Assembly (NCBI GenBank): GCA_030490835.1
Contig: CM059975.1
Coordinates: forward strand, 29,916,133 to 29,980,132
Length of the DNA stretch: 64,000 nucleotides
Direction of reading: 5' to 3'
Source: Annona cherimola
Lineage: Eukaryota; Streptophyta; Magnoliopsida; Magnoliales; Annonaceae
Shown piece after piece: positions 36,987-49,479 of the stretch. The translations under genes were made by a program, and so were the position numbers. The notes under the pieces are model-generated. The model saw nothing but the letters and a program-made list of their open reading frames with translations, did not search any database and was not told the origin of the DNA. Within the stretch, counting starts at the first letter, position 1. Each line of letters begins with the position of its first letter.

Positions 36987-37759
36987 TGATAAGGATAACA
37001 AAGTAAACCAAAAATGCCAAATTAACAAACAAACAAAAAAAATTCTACCATAACATCCATTGCCCATAAAAGGCTAAAGATTTACAACGTTGTGGGCAAT
37101 TTTAATGCTATCGAATGAATATATTGTCCAATTTGGAATCTTTAAAAAAATGCTATTTTTGTTAGGAATCATGACATTTTATGAACACCCAAAAATGTGA
37201 CTTCTGTTGTGACCACCGCCTACTTAGAATCCAAGTTATAACTTATCCTATGTTCCATTTTAAAGGAACTAGTTCCCAATAGGGAGCCCCTTGGTTTTTG
37301 TAAATTATGTTACATTCAATGGATCTAAGTTCCCATTATGTTCAGTAATACTTATTTAATTATGATATGAAAATTTACCTTGATTGTACATTTTGGTGGG
37401 AAATGGCCCACCAAAGTATCCAATTGAGGTGATTTCCCACCAAAGCGTCCAATCAAGATGATTTTTATGTCTCGACTTAAATAATTATTATTAAACATAA
37501 CACACTTGAATTCATCAAAAGTAGCATGGTTTGCAAAAAAAAAAAAAAAAAAAGTTCCCGGCTAGAAACCGTTCCTCTAAAGTGGAACCCAATGATCTCA
37601 AGTAATTTGTGTGTTTCAATGGGGGGAGGAGCATGACAAATCATCATGACAGAACGTCAGGCCATGCCTTATTTCTGGGAGAGAAAAAAACCAAAAATAA
37701 AAAAAGATAACATGACTAGCTACAAGAGCCAACAGAAACGGCATAAGTGCTCAAGAAAA

Positions 37760-40170
37760 TGACTTTTACAAGTAAAAGCACTAGTAATTTTCACCAAGAT
37801 AGTTGAAGCACGCAACTAATCTTTAACGGCAAAGACTCTGATACTTTCATCCCCACTCAAGCACATGGGAATGACAAGCAATGCTATTGTGATATCCTAC
37901 ATCGGTTAGGATGAGGGGGGGAGCCTGAGTTATAAGTGGAGGCTGCTAGGTACCTCAGTGAGGCGCCTTTTGGGGAAGGACGGGATGCACGTGAACCCAA
38001 AGGGGCAAAACCGTGCGGGCCGAGGCCCAAAGCGGACAATACCTTACTGTTAGGCCTGGGGCGTCACAAATGGTATCAGAGCCGACTCCCGACCTCCTGT
38101 CGATGTGTCCAGCGGGGACGCTGGAGCCCCAAGGGGGGGTGAATGTGATATCCTACATCGGTTAGGATGAGGGGGGGAGCCTGGGTTATAAGTGGAGGCT
38201 GCTAGGTACCTCAGTGAGGCGCCTTTTGGGGAAGGACGGGATGCACGTGAACCCAAAGGGGCAAAACCGTGCGGGCCGAGGCCCAAAGCGGACAATACCT
38301 TACTGTTAGGCCTGGAGCGTCACAAATAATGTGATATCCTACATCAGTTAGGATGAGGGGGGGAGCCTGGGTTATAAGTGGAGGCTGCTAGGTACCTCAG
38401 TGAGGCGCCTTTTGGGGAAGGACGGGATGCACGTGAACCCAAAGGGGCAAAACCGTGCGGGCCGAGGCCCAAAGCGGACAATACCTTACTGTTAGGCCTG
38501 GGGCGTCACAAATGGTATCAGAGCCGACTCCCGACCTCCTGCCGATGTGTCCAGCGGGGACGCTGGAGCCCCAAGGGGGGGTGAATGTGATATCCTACAT
38601 CGGTTAGGATGAGGGGGGGAGCCTGTGTTATAAGTGGAGGCTGCTAGGTACCTCAGTGAGGCGCTTTTTGGGGAAGGACGGGATGCACGTGAACCCAAAG
38701 GGGCAAAACCGTGCGGGCCGAGGCCCAAAGCGGACAATACCTTACTGTTAGGCCTGGGGCGTCACAGCTATCAATCCGAATGTCAACTTCAATTTGATAA
38801 AAATGGAATTCAAGAAAACATGAAAAGCCCAACTTCTACTGTTTTGAAATAGAATAGAATCCAAGCCGCAATACAAATCGACAAATGAAACAAGACCAAA
38901 TAAGAGAAAAACCAAAAACAATAAAGACAATAATCTATTCTTTTCCTTGAACTAGACTAAAAGAGGACAAAGAGAACGTGACAGAGAGACAGAGAGAGAA
39001 GCCAACCTCAATCTAACAAAAATGGAATTCAAGAAAAATGTGTAAAGCCCACTTCCACTATTTTGAAATAGAATAGAATCCAAGTCCCAATACAAATCGA
39101 CCAATACAATGAGACCAAAGAAGAGAGAAACCAGAATCAAGAGAGACAAAGATCCATTCTTTTCCTTGAATTAATAGAAGGCAAGGAGAACCTGAGAGAG
39201 ATAACCTGGAAGAGACTAAGCCTAGCAACTTCTAGAGCTTGGGAGGAGGATGTGATAGTTGGAGGCTGGGAAAGACATGATCAGTGGGACAAAGAGCATG
39301 AAGCATGAGCAGGAAAAACACTTACCCCAGAAGTAAGCACATATATAACAAACATAGATGTGTCGACGGGCATTCGTACGTTCATAATTAGAGGCACAAT
39401 GGGAGAATGTCACTAACAGAAAAGGGAATAATGTCTGAAGATTTTGGTTCATCATATAGCCTCCTTCCCTTTAAATTAAAGTTCTTTGTGAATTAATTCC
39501 TAGCGAGAAATAACTCTTCCTTAGTTTTCCTAATAAATCCATTGTATTTTACAACTTTTTATTACATATTTATAATATTTCACCTTAATGACACTACAAA
39601 CAAACTGTCATTTGCTTATGATCTACCTATACATTTTTCTTATCATACTAACTCCTATTACTAACTCCTATTAATGACACTACAAACAAGCTCTCATCTA
39701 CTTATCGTTTACCTATCCCAAAAACTACTTTACCTAATCCACATCTCCCTAATTAAAATGATTCAACATTGGGATAAAATAATCTTTCCAATTAAAAATT
39801 TTGGATGACTAAAAGGATTCCACATTGGGATAAAATAAGATTAGACATTGGGATAAAATAATCTTTTCAATTAAAAATTTGGATGACTAAAATAATCATT
39901 AGTGAATAGATAACTATTTGTTTATGGTATTATTAAGGGTAAATATGAATATAATAAAAATTTAAGATGAATATTATGACTACAGAAGAATTTGCATATT
40001 AATATAATACGTAAAAAAACATTATTATGTGTAAAAGGATTACCCTTTTGATAAAGGAAGGTATCAGCATTATTATTTATGTTCAAAAAATTAGATCGGA
40101 AAACATAATGATAAATGTCACATCATTTCATAAGTTTTGTAAAAATAGCCTGCAAAATTTTGCAATAAAT
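37760..40170. repeat. Composite repeat, copy A (segments X and Y)
   Basis: Segment X (about 37760-39365, interrupted by the TRIM) contains two tandem blocks with AAAAATGGAATTCAAGAAAA and TTTTGAAATAGAATAGAATCCAAG at about 38800 and 39020. Segment Y (39365-40170) contains CTTTGTGAATTAATTCCTAGC, CACCTTAATGACACTACAAAC and ATTGGGATAAAATAAT several times. X reappears inverted at 46060-46800. Y reappears inverted at 44255-44790 and direct at 46800-49055. There are no coding signals. Probably part of a large non-autonomous DNA transposon. Confidence 0.65.
37888..38766 (+). mobile_element. TRIM retrotransposon array, four LTRs in one TSD
   Basis: Four near-identical 181-bp LTRs (37888-38068, 38144-38324, 38330-38510, 38586-38766) run from TGTGATATCCTACATCGG to GGCGTCACA. 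LTR1-LTR2 and LTR3-LTR4 are separated by the same 75-bp internal region. It starts two bases after the LTR with the primer-binding site TGGTATCAGAGC (complementary to initiator Met-tRNA) and ends in a polypurine tract (AAGGGGGGGTGAA). LTR2 and LTR3 are separated only by AATAA. One perfect 5-bp target duplication, GCTAT, flanks the whole array (37883-37887, 38767-38771). There is no coding capacity; stop-free frames within the LTRs are chance. The sequence matches the widespread plant TRIM type. The few differences between LTRs imply recent origin. Confidence 0.93.
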
Positions 40171-40489
40171 GATAGACTTAGAAGTAGTAACGTGATGCGT
40201 GCATCGGATTAAAATATGCAAAATCCCCGATTCTCAGCTAATTAACTCCTTAAAAAAGGTACTGCCTTATATTAACAACAGGAATATTTTTGCATCGTCG
40301 TGATTTAAGCTCAGCATGCTTCTATTAAATCACACGTTATTATTTTCTATATACATAATTGTGATAATCCCGATCGGATTTTTATATTTGAACATATAAA
40401 ATATAATTAAATCACGTGGATTTTAAAATATTCTGTAAAATTTTTTTAGTGGTATATTATACATGTGACAACTCATAACATAATTAGGT

Positions 40490-40674
40490 ACCTTCATTAC
40501 CCTTAGACCATTGATAAAATTTTCTATAAATGCCCCCATTTCAGGGGAGAAATTTTTTAGAACCCCATCACCAAAGGAGAATCTGCAAATAATCTACTTG
40601 CACTAAGCAAGATTCGAACATAAGTTGCTCCTTTGGAAGCAACTTGCACATACCACTAGGGCACTACACTAGTA
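40490..40674 (-). mobile_element. SINE-like element, copy 3
   Basis: Minus strand: GTGCCCTAGTGGTATGTGC (A-box region), GTTCGAATC (B box, plus-strand 40611-40619), then TTCTCCTTTGG...TTTCTCCCCTGAAA and TTTATAGAAAATTTTATCAATGG. It aligns with the 5.4-kb copy at both boxes and in the body. Confidence 0.5.
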
Positions 40675-42017
40675 GCAATATTCTGTAAAGTTTGATTGCA
40701 GGAGTCCACTATACTTTTCAATTTAGATATATTTTTTAACTTACTAAATTATATATTTTTTTTACTTACAAAAGAAAATATATAAAAGCATGATATGGTT
40801 GTTCCACACATTACTGAGGGTATTCTAAAGGATACAAAATATTTTTTATTGATATTGTACGATATGATATCTAATATTACAATTAAATCACATTTACGTG
40901 GGAAATAATTAGAAAGAATAAGAATGCAAGATCTTTAAATGTAATCTATACCTAAAATAAGAATGCAATAATGCCTATTGAGAATGAGAAAAATTATATC
41001 AAGTTGCATTAAAAATTTTTTTTAAAAAAACTATTTTAAGAATCAGAATACTGTTTTGAGAATAAAATTACAAATTCCTTTCAAGCATCTCCTATCTTGC
41101 CCTAAACATCACAGTAAATCCAAATTGCCATATCAAATAATAGGAGTATCAAAATTTTAAATTATTGTTAGTATTTAATTAACATAAACATAAATAGGAT
41201 GATTTAGATTTGACTAAATCATCAATATCGGCATAAACTAGACGGAGCAACCAAGTGACTTGGTAAATTGATTGGTACAAAAGCCTGGCTCTATGTGGAA
41301 AGTTTGCGTAATAATTTCAATACATGCGTCCTGTTTAGAATGACAAAAGAATTGATATTCGTGCCAGAATACTTCTCATTAATTGCTGCCATACATGCAC
41401 CTGGTTTAAAAGGATGAAAAAAAAGAGATGAGCATCCGGTTCTATTTTCCCATTTCTTTGTTGAATTATGATCCAGACCGCGTTTAGCTTACCGCATTGT
41501 TGTTTTTTAAAAAACAATTTCTAATGAAGATAATGACTCCAAGTATATTTAATTTACCTACAAAAAATTTCAATTTTTAATATATATTCTTTTTAAATTT
41601 CAAAAATTAATAATTTTTTGTTTTTATTCATACCCTTTTATTGTCAAAAATAAAAAAATACTTAAAAATTTCAAAATGTCAAACTTAGTATGAGGTGCAA
41701 TTTGAAGCGGACTTGCAATTTTAAAAAAATAAAATAAAATAAAATAAGTCATGTGGTTCTCTCTCTCCATGTACATATGGAATCTACATGCACTTTGTCA
41801 CATGGAATCGCAACCTTTACTGTATCACTTTTCCCATTTTTCTGTTATTAACAACTTTAGTTTTCTGATGTAATTTCTCATTTGTAAATACATAACAACC
41901 CTTTTCATTCAAATTATATTTCAAAACAATCCATTAGCTAATCTATTTTTATTTATTTTATTTCCCATTATTATTCCCATTGATATCATATTCTCTATTT
42001 TCTCGGCATGTGCATCC

Positions 42018-42020
<3 letters not shown>
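40675..42020. other. AT-rich intergenic
   Basis: No supported gene. 41520-41710 weakly resembles the F2 foldback core. A (TA)n run at about 42024-42052 leads into the next F1 MITE. Confidence 0.4.
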
Positions 42021-42054
<34 letters not shown>

Positions 42055-42056
42055 AT

Positions 42057-42428
42057 GCTGTTTCGGTGCAGCGTCACTGCACTGGAACAGCGGTGCAGTG
42101 GTCCCAAAATGGAGCCCACATGATCATGAAATCATGATCTACTCCACCAATTGTATTTAGAATAATGTATTCTACGACCATACTAATTTTCATCCCAATC
42201 AGATACTTTAAAGTTGTTATTTACATCAAACTATTTTATTACGTTGGATTTGTACCATTTTCAGATAGGGCCCATATACATATCTGATTAGGATAAAAAT
42301 TGGTATGATAGTAGAATACATTATTCTAAATACAATAGGTGGAGTAGATCATGATTTCATGATCATGTGAGCCCCATTTTGGGGCCACTGTACCGCTGTT
42401 CCTGTGCAGCGTCACTGCACCGGAACAG

Positions 42429-42430
<2 letters not shown>
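42057..42430. mobile_element. Most complete F1 MITE
   Basis: Both terminal hairpins are present: GCTGTTTCGGTGCAG-CGTCA-CTGCACTGGAACAGC on the left, and GCTGTTCCTGTGCAG-CGTCA-CTGCACCGGAACAGC on the right. The two 150-bp arms are inverted copies around a spacer with TTTACATCAAACTATTTTATTACG. (TA)n lies on both sides (about 42024-42052 and 42434-42468). Confidence 0.9.
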
Positions 42431-42478
<48 letters not shown>

Positions 42479-42845
42479 TCCGATCCTGTGCAGTCGGACT
42501 GCACTGTAATTACGGTGCAGTCCGCTGTAAAATGGATCCCACACATATTAGATTGTAATGAAACTTTATACACTCATTTATCTATATATAAATCATACTT
42601 TAGACGATTTAGATGTTGAAAAAATCACTTTAAACTTGATATTTACATTAAATTATTTTATTACGTTGATTTTGAACCATTTTAAGGCGGAGACTACACA
42701 CATGTTGGATTTGGATGAAAATTGGTATGGTAATAAAGTGAACAATTCAAAATACAATGGGTGGGGTGGATTTTCTATTTATGATCAGGTAGGGCCCACA
42801 GTGCATGGACTGCACAGTGCAGTCGCATGCACTGGATCATTTCCC
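42479..42845. mobile_element. F1-related MITE, GTGCAGTCGGACTGCAC subtype
   Basis: Begins with the hairpin GTGCAGTC-G-GACTGCAC, GTAATTAC and GTGCAGTCCGC. It continues CACATATTAGATTGTAATGAAAC and TTTACATTAAATTATTTTATTACG, then TTGGATTTGGATGAAAATTGG and AATACAATGGGTGGGGTGG, and ends GGACTGCACAGTGCAGTCGC. The start of a second copy is at 63911. Confidence 0.8.
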
Positions 42846-42859
42846 ATATATATTTGTAA

Positions 42860-44250
42860 CCATGGTGGGGTGCAACTTGGTCGGGTGAGTCCAGTTAGGG
42901 GTCAACTTTACCTTTATCCTATTTTGAAAAACTCATACCCTATTTTATTTTAGGCCGGGTCGGGTCGAGGCATACCCTCTCCTATTTTCTTAAGGCTGGG
43001 TTGGTTCTGGTTCAAAATTGGTTCCATTAAAAATTGTCAGAGCATACTGCCGAATTTGTTTGCAAGGCTGGATATTTGGATAGTTAAAAAATCATAACCA
43101 GGAATAAACAATTTACCAAGTCAGTTCCAACATTCGCAAGAAATTCATAAAACAGTTAACAGATGGATAAACTTTTAATAAGAAATCATTCGGTCATTGC
43201 AAACATTAAAAAATCGTGAGCAAGAATACATGTTGCCAAACAAATGCAACTGTCCAAATATCAAGCCACACCAAGCAATTAACATACACTAGAAATTCAC
43301 CCTTTACAACTTTTAACAATCATGTGCATAACGATAAATCTAAATATCAAAAAATCATAAACAAAAAAATCGATTAAACCGGGGTACATCGAGGCGGATT
43401 TTCAGACTTACCCAAAGCAGGTTTGAAACCGACGGACAGGCAACTTTGAGAACCCATTCGAAGTAGATTTAAAACCAAGCACCCCTAATTAGAACAATGT
43501 CTGGCTACAGACATTCAAGGTAGGGATTTGGGGGTAAAAGGGAGGATAGCAACGAAGGGAAGACGGGCATAGGACCTGTTCAGACCCGGTTTAAAAGTAA
43601 AGTTATTTTTATCCTATTTATTTTTTATGCGACAAACCTAGTACAATACGTGTTGATGCTCAACCTCTTGCATGCCTTTTTAATAGAAAATGTTAATTTT
43701 TTATTTTTCTTTTTCCAGCCACCACTAATCGACCACGTTTTTCTCGTCAAAAAAAAAAAAAAAAAAAAAACCGTAAATCGACCACGTCTTTCTCGTCAAA
43801 AAAAAAAAAAAAAAAAAGCCCACGTTTATGGTGGGCTTCTGCTAACTACGGTAGAAAATCATGATTATGTCCCGTAAAGTTGCTAATGGGACTAGTTGGA
43901 CTAATAATAATAACAATAGTGAATATCTTTAATTGCCCAATTATGATCGGCCATGACATAAGGTTCGGAATTCATATGGACCACATTTAATTTAATTTCA
44001 TCAAAAAAACTTCCTATTCATGGAGCGATGCAAATTTATCTCCACTCTGCCAATACGTTTATTGAGCGTATCAGGAAAATATATTTTTTGAATTACGCAA
44101 TCAAGTCTCACACATTTTAAAGCACCTTGAGTCATACAAAAATCCAAATATAATTATGGAGAATAAAATGTTAATTTATTTTTTATTAAAAATAAATTAT
44201 TTTTTATTATAAAAAAATTATTGACATAACGGAAATGAAAATTAAGGAAA
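42860..44250. other. Intergenic; GGGTCGGG-rich and poly-A stretches
   Basis: 42865-43020 has GGTCGGGTGAGT / GGCCGGGTCGGGTCGAGG motifs like those preceding the 280-bp array at 18.65 kb. 43750-43820 has two long A runs within a duplicated TCGACCACG(T)TTTTCTCGTCAAA context. No gene is seen. Confidence 0.4.
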
Positions 44251-44254
44251 ATAT

Positions 44255-44790
44255 GCAAATTCTTCAGCAGTCATGATATTTTGTTTTAAATTATTATATT
44301 CACATCTACCCTTAATAATCCTATCTATTAACTAAAGATTATTTTAGTCATCTAAATTTTTAATTGAAAAGATTATTTTATCCCAATGTCGAACCCTTTT
44401 AACTGAGGAGATGTAGAATAGGTAAAGTAGTTTTTTGGATAAATTGACAATAAGTAGATAACACCTTGTTTGTAGTGTCATTAATGGGAGTTAGTATGAT
44501 AAAAAAAAATTGGATCCGTAGACGATAAGCATATGACAGTTTGTTTGTAGTGTCATTAAGGTGAAATATTATAAATATGTAATAAAAAGTTATAAAATAC
44601 AATGGATGTATTCAGAAAACTAAGGAAGACTTATTTCCCGCTAGGCATTAATTCACAAAGAACTTTTATTTAAGGGGAAGGAGGCTCTACGTTGCAACGA
44701 ACCACAATCTTAAGACATTAATCCATTTTCTATCAATGATGTTGCCTATTGTGCCTCTGATTATGAAAGTATTAAAAACGCATGCCAATG
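44255..44790. repeat. Composite repeat, copy B (segment Y inverted)
   Basis: Inverse of 39365-39990: TTATTATATTCACATCTACCC, ATTTTATCCCAATGTCGAA, GTTTGTAGTGTCATTAATGG, CACAAAGAACTTTTATTTAAGG and GTGCCTCTGATTATGAAAG. Together with copy C it forms a long spaced inverted repeat. Confidence 0.75.
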
Positions 44791-46059
44791 TATCTATGTA
44801 TGTAAAATGATTGACAAAAAAGCAAAAAAAATTCGAAAATATAGAAAATTTTGAAAAATATAAAAAAATTATGAAAATACCCAAAAAATTAAAATCAGTA
44901 TTTAAAAGTATGAATGAGTTTAAACTTATATTTTTCATCAAAATATACGAAATAAAATTATTTAAATGTGTGATGCTATAAAAATAAATAGAAAAATGGA
45001 AAAAATTATGAAAAATTAAAGTAAATATCTAAAAAAGTATATGAGTTCAAATTTTTTTGCAAATAATAAGAAATAAAATTGTTTAAAATGGAATAATATA
45101 AGAATAAATTAAAAAATTGACCAAATAAAATTATCAAAAATTTTTGAGAGGTCATAAATGAAATTTTAGATAATATTTATCAAAACGAATTTAAAATAGT
45201 AAACATATTGTGATAAAAATAGACAAAGAGACTTGAGGCTACTACAAAAAATTGAAAAAATAGGAGTTTTAAAGTCTATTTCAATGTAAGTAAATTTTTA
45301 CTAAAGCACGACTTTAAAAATATTGTGTTGGGTATTATAAATTTGCTACGAAGTGAGACTATTTGTTAAATTTAGAACTTTCTTTCAAGTATCAGCATGA
45401 TTATTTAAAATATTCTTGATCATGTTAAGAGTAATTCTAAGTGGTGCATTGCTCATAATGTGTGAGCATGATACATGCATATTCGGCTTGTCACCAAGTA
45501 ATACAGCAGTATGGGAGTACCTAGGTAATGACTTTAGGACTACGAAAAAAGATGAATTAGCTCACAAATGTATAACATGACTGCACACGAGCACAAGCAG
45601 ATGACAATACCCACAACGCGAATGCATGATTTACTTTGAACATATGCATGCACAAGCATAAAGATGTTTTAATTTTTACTAGAGTATGTTGTGCATAAAC
45701 GATAATAAATATGTTATTTTTTATTTTTTAAAAATGCAAATGATTGCAAAAAATTTTCAGTAGAAGTACATGGATACAATGTTAAACTAAAGCCTGTATG
45801 GATATGAGAAAAAGGTAAAACTAATAAAGCAAAGGACAAAGAAGTTTAGATTTTACTGAAATTACTTCATAATGCTCATTTGTATTAATGATTGATACTA
45901 AATATATACAATGACTCAATAAAGAGTAGACTTGAAATGTTCTGATTAAATTTAAGTAGTTTTGCATTTTGGTATTTCAGGAGATTTTATTTATCATGGT
46001 ATCCTTAGCTTTAACCTAGTAAACTCTATCTTTGATACCTCAAGGTTGCGGTGTTAAGG
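44791..46059. other. AT-rich region between repeat arms
   Basis: Mostly A/T with AAAAATTGAAAAATAT-like monotony. No gene, tRNA or transposase remnant is recognised. Confidence 0.4.
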
Positions 46060-47313
46060 TATGCTATATATGTGCCTACTTCTGAGGTAAGTGCTTCTTC
46101 TACTCATGCTCTATGCTCTTTGTCCCATTGACTATGTCTCTCCCAGCCTCCAACTATCACCTCCTCCCAAACCCCAGAAGTCATTGGACTTCGTCTCTCC
46201 CAGACTCTCTCTCTCTCTCTCCCTCTCTCTCTCTCTGTTAGGTCCTCCTTGTCCTCTTTTAATTCAAGAAAAAGATAGATTTTTATCTTTGTTTTTTCTA
46301 GTTTATCTCTTCTTTGGTCTTTTTATATTAGTTAATTTATATTGGGACTTGGATTCTATTCTATTTCAAAACAATAGAAGTGGGTCTTTCATGTTTTCTC
46401 GAATTCCATTTTTGTCAAACTGAAGTTGGCCTCTCTCTCTCTCTATATATATATATATCAGGATCTCCTTACCCTCTTTTAATTCAAGAAAAATAACAAA
46501 TTTTTATTTTTTTGTTGTTTCTATTTCTGAATTCATGGTCTTGTTACGTTGGTCAATCTGTACTAGGAGTTGGATTCTATTCTATTTTGAAATAGTAGAA
46601 GTGGGCTTTTCATGTTTTCTTGAATTTTATTTTTATGAAGTTTTGAGTTGGCTTTTGGATTGACTACATTTCTCGTCATTCCAATGTGCTTGAGTCAGGA
46701 TGAAAGAATTAAATTCTTTGTCATTAAAGATTAGCTCCATGCTTCAACTATTTTGGTGAAAATTACTACTGCTTTTGCCTGTAAGTTTCATTTCTTTAAG
46801 CTTCTAGCGGACAACATCATTAATAGAAAAGGGAATATTTGTCCCGACATATAGCCTTCTTCCCCTTAAATAAAAGTTCTTTGTGAATTAATTCCTAGCA
46901 AGAAATAACTCTTTCTTAGTTTTCTGAATATATCCACCATATTTTACAACTTTTTTACATATTTATAATATTTCACCTTAATGACACTAATAATTCTACA
47001 AACAAGTTGTCATCTACTTATCTTCTACCTATCCAATATTTTTTTATCATATAAACTCTCATTAATGACATTAAAAACAAGTTGTTATCCACTTGTTGTC
47101 TACCTATCCAAAAAACTACTTTACCTATTCCACATCTCCCCATATTGGGATAAAATAGTCTTTTCAATTAAAAAATTTTGAATACTAAAATAATCTTCAG
47201 TAAATAAATAACCGTTTGTTTATGATATTATTATGGGTAGATGTGAATATAATAAAAATTTAAGATGAAATATTATGGCTATAGAAGAATTTGTATATTA
47301 TTCTAATGCATAG
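46060..47313. repeat. Composite repeat, copy C (X inverted, Y direct)
   Basis: 46060-46800 is the inverse of the X segment of copy A: CAGCCTCCAACTATCACCTCC, GGACTTGGATTCTATTCTATTTC and CATGTTTTC(T/C)TCGAATTC twice. 46800-47313 is Y in the same orientation as copy A. Y resumes at 48888-49055 after a solo LTR. A (CT)n run lies at 46205-46240 and a (TA)n run at 46445-46460. Confidence 0.65.
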
Positions 47314-48887
47314 TGTTGGTCTCAAGTTTATGGCACAACTCAAGAATGGAGGAGTGCATTGAGTCTTTAAAAATTCTTTTGTAACTAGAAGACTCAACCT
47401 CTTGAGAGTTTTGTCCCCTTAAATGAAAAACGTGAAATATAAAAGCAGTAAACAATAAAACTCAAGAAGTTATAGTTGTTCGGAATAATCCTCCCTACTT
47501 CACTCCTCCAAGAACACTCCTTAGTATCTTGGGTTCCACTAAAATAGGATTTCAATACAGTAGAACATTTGCTCTCTTCTAGATTTCAGCTTTAGGGGGT
47601 CTTATACACACTCAGTATAAGTAAGTGATGAGTTCCAATACTACCAGTCAAACACTACCAGTCACAAGCTATTTTGTCTTCACTTGGTCTCAGTCTCCAA
47701 TACTAAACTAAGTGGAATACAAATAATTAATGAATAAAGAAAGAAACTACACTTTACAGTTGTGTAGGCAGATTCAAGCACAAAGAATAACTGGTGGAAG
47801 AAGTTGAAGATGAAGCAATTCAGCACTCAACAGTTTAATGCAGAGTTCTTTTTGAAAACTTTCTTGTAGATCACTTAACTCAATCAATGTTCTCTTATCT
47901 ACCCTTCCTCGTTCATTTGAAGTGTCTTAAATAGAGGGGAGTAAATTTGAATATTCGAAGGTAGGGGGTGCGCATTTAATGCGCCAACATTCGAATTTTT
48001 CCAACCGTTGCGATTCAAGTCTCATTTGGAGTTTACCTGGGAGCCGACTTCCTTCAAGTCGCAGAGTGGAGTTGACTTTAGATGCGACTTTGGCCTTCAG
48101 TCTTCCAGTCAAGTTCAATACGTAAGTTGAGTTGGTCTTCAGACTTGAGTCAAGTCGCAGGTGAAGTCGACTTCGGATGTGACTTCATCAGTCATCTGTC
48201 TTCTTGAAACTTTTGACTTGTTTGTGATCTACTTGTGTGTTTAGTCTTTCCTTATTCTACATATGTATAGATCTTCATTTGAGCTTTTAGTCTTTGATAT
48301 TTGACGTTGTTCAATATTCCTTGATCACTTGATAATGACTTTTAATTTGTCTCAACTCAAGCTTGTCATTGCCTCTTATTTTGGTCTTTATCTTTCGGAA
48401 ATAGGAGTTTAGAAACATTTGTGATCTTGGTCTTCACTCAAGTCGCAAGTTTGAGTCAACTTAAGGTGTGACTTCACTCAAGTCGCATGATGAGATCAAC
48501 TTGATATGCAACTTAACTTTGTCAGCTTCAACTCCTCCAACGGAAGTTCTCCTAAATTGCAGTTGGAGTCAACTTGGTGTTACGAATTCAAGTAAGTTGC
48601 AGGTGAAGTCGACTTCGGTTACGACTTCGTTTGTTTAGAGGTCTAGGTTTCAACACTGTCGATTTTTGAGGCTTTGAAGTCAATACTGATGTCGACTTCG
48701 GTATCGACTTTACCTAAGTCGATGCCTCAGTCGACTTGGTATGCGACTCAGCCTGCCGCTCTTTTGACCTTTGAGCATTTGAATCTTGGCATCACTTAAT
48801 AAACACATTAGTACTAAAGTAATTCTCAAATTGAATTGTTAATCATCAAAGCATGAATTATGCTTAATTTGTCTCATGTTTATAACA
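47314..48887 (-). mobile_element. Solo LTR of a Sirevirus-like element
   Basis: A 1574-bp unit begins TGTTGGTCTC and ends TTATAACA. It interrupts repeat copy C and is flanked by CATAG / CATGG, a 5-bp duplication with one change. Its inverse starts TGTTATAAAC...TTTGATGATTAACAA and ends CTTGAGACCAACA, paralleling the LTR at 50055 (TTTTGATGATTAACAA; CTCGGGACCAACA), so it is oriented minus. It carries the same AAGTCG(C)A / GAAGTCGACTTCG palindromic modules. No internal region remains, which implies LTR-LTR recombination. Confidence 0.8.
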
Positions 48888-49479
48888 CATGGAAAAGTAT
48901 TATATATGTATAAAAGGATTACCCTTTTAATAAAGGAAGGTATCAATATCATTATTTATATTAAAAAATTAGATAGGAAAAAATAATGATAGATGTCACA
49001 CCATTTCATAAGTTTCATGAAAATAGCCTGCAAAATTTCAATAACACTTTAGTTATCTACTAGCTATGCTAGAAATATTATGAATGACTTAGATCTAAAA
49101 AATGAGTTGCATATATTATAAAATCAACGTGATTAACTAGAAAATGATTTTATGCGAACGTATATTCAGAATCATTTCTTCTTTATCTCTACTTGTTTTT
49201 CCTTCGTTGCTTTTGCTGTTTTAAGTGACAGAACTCATCTCTCTCCTTATATATTAACAACACCGAAAAACAGTAAGCCATAATTGCCATCTGCCATTTG
49301 CCATCTGCTAATGAATTCCACATTTTTGGTCAACAAAAGGGGCTTGACGGCGGTTGTTACGTTCTAACCCCTTATGAAAAGTTTGGTCCTTAACATTGAT
49401 TAAACAAATACAGATATATCTGTTTGACATCTTCTTCAAACTCCCAAATGGTCTTCGATTCTCCATAATTACTTCATTG

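Noticed and set aside
37936..38852. Repeated 68-81-codon frames
   Set aside because: They lie inside the TRIM LTRs, which are non-coding.
42326..42558. Frames with Tyr-Ile runs
   Set aside because: Translation of the (TA)n microsatellite between two MITEs.
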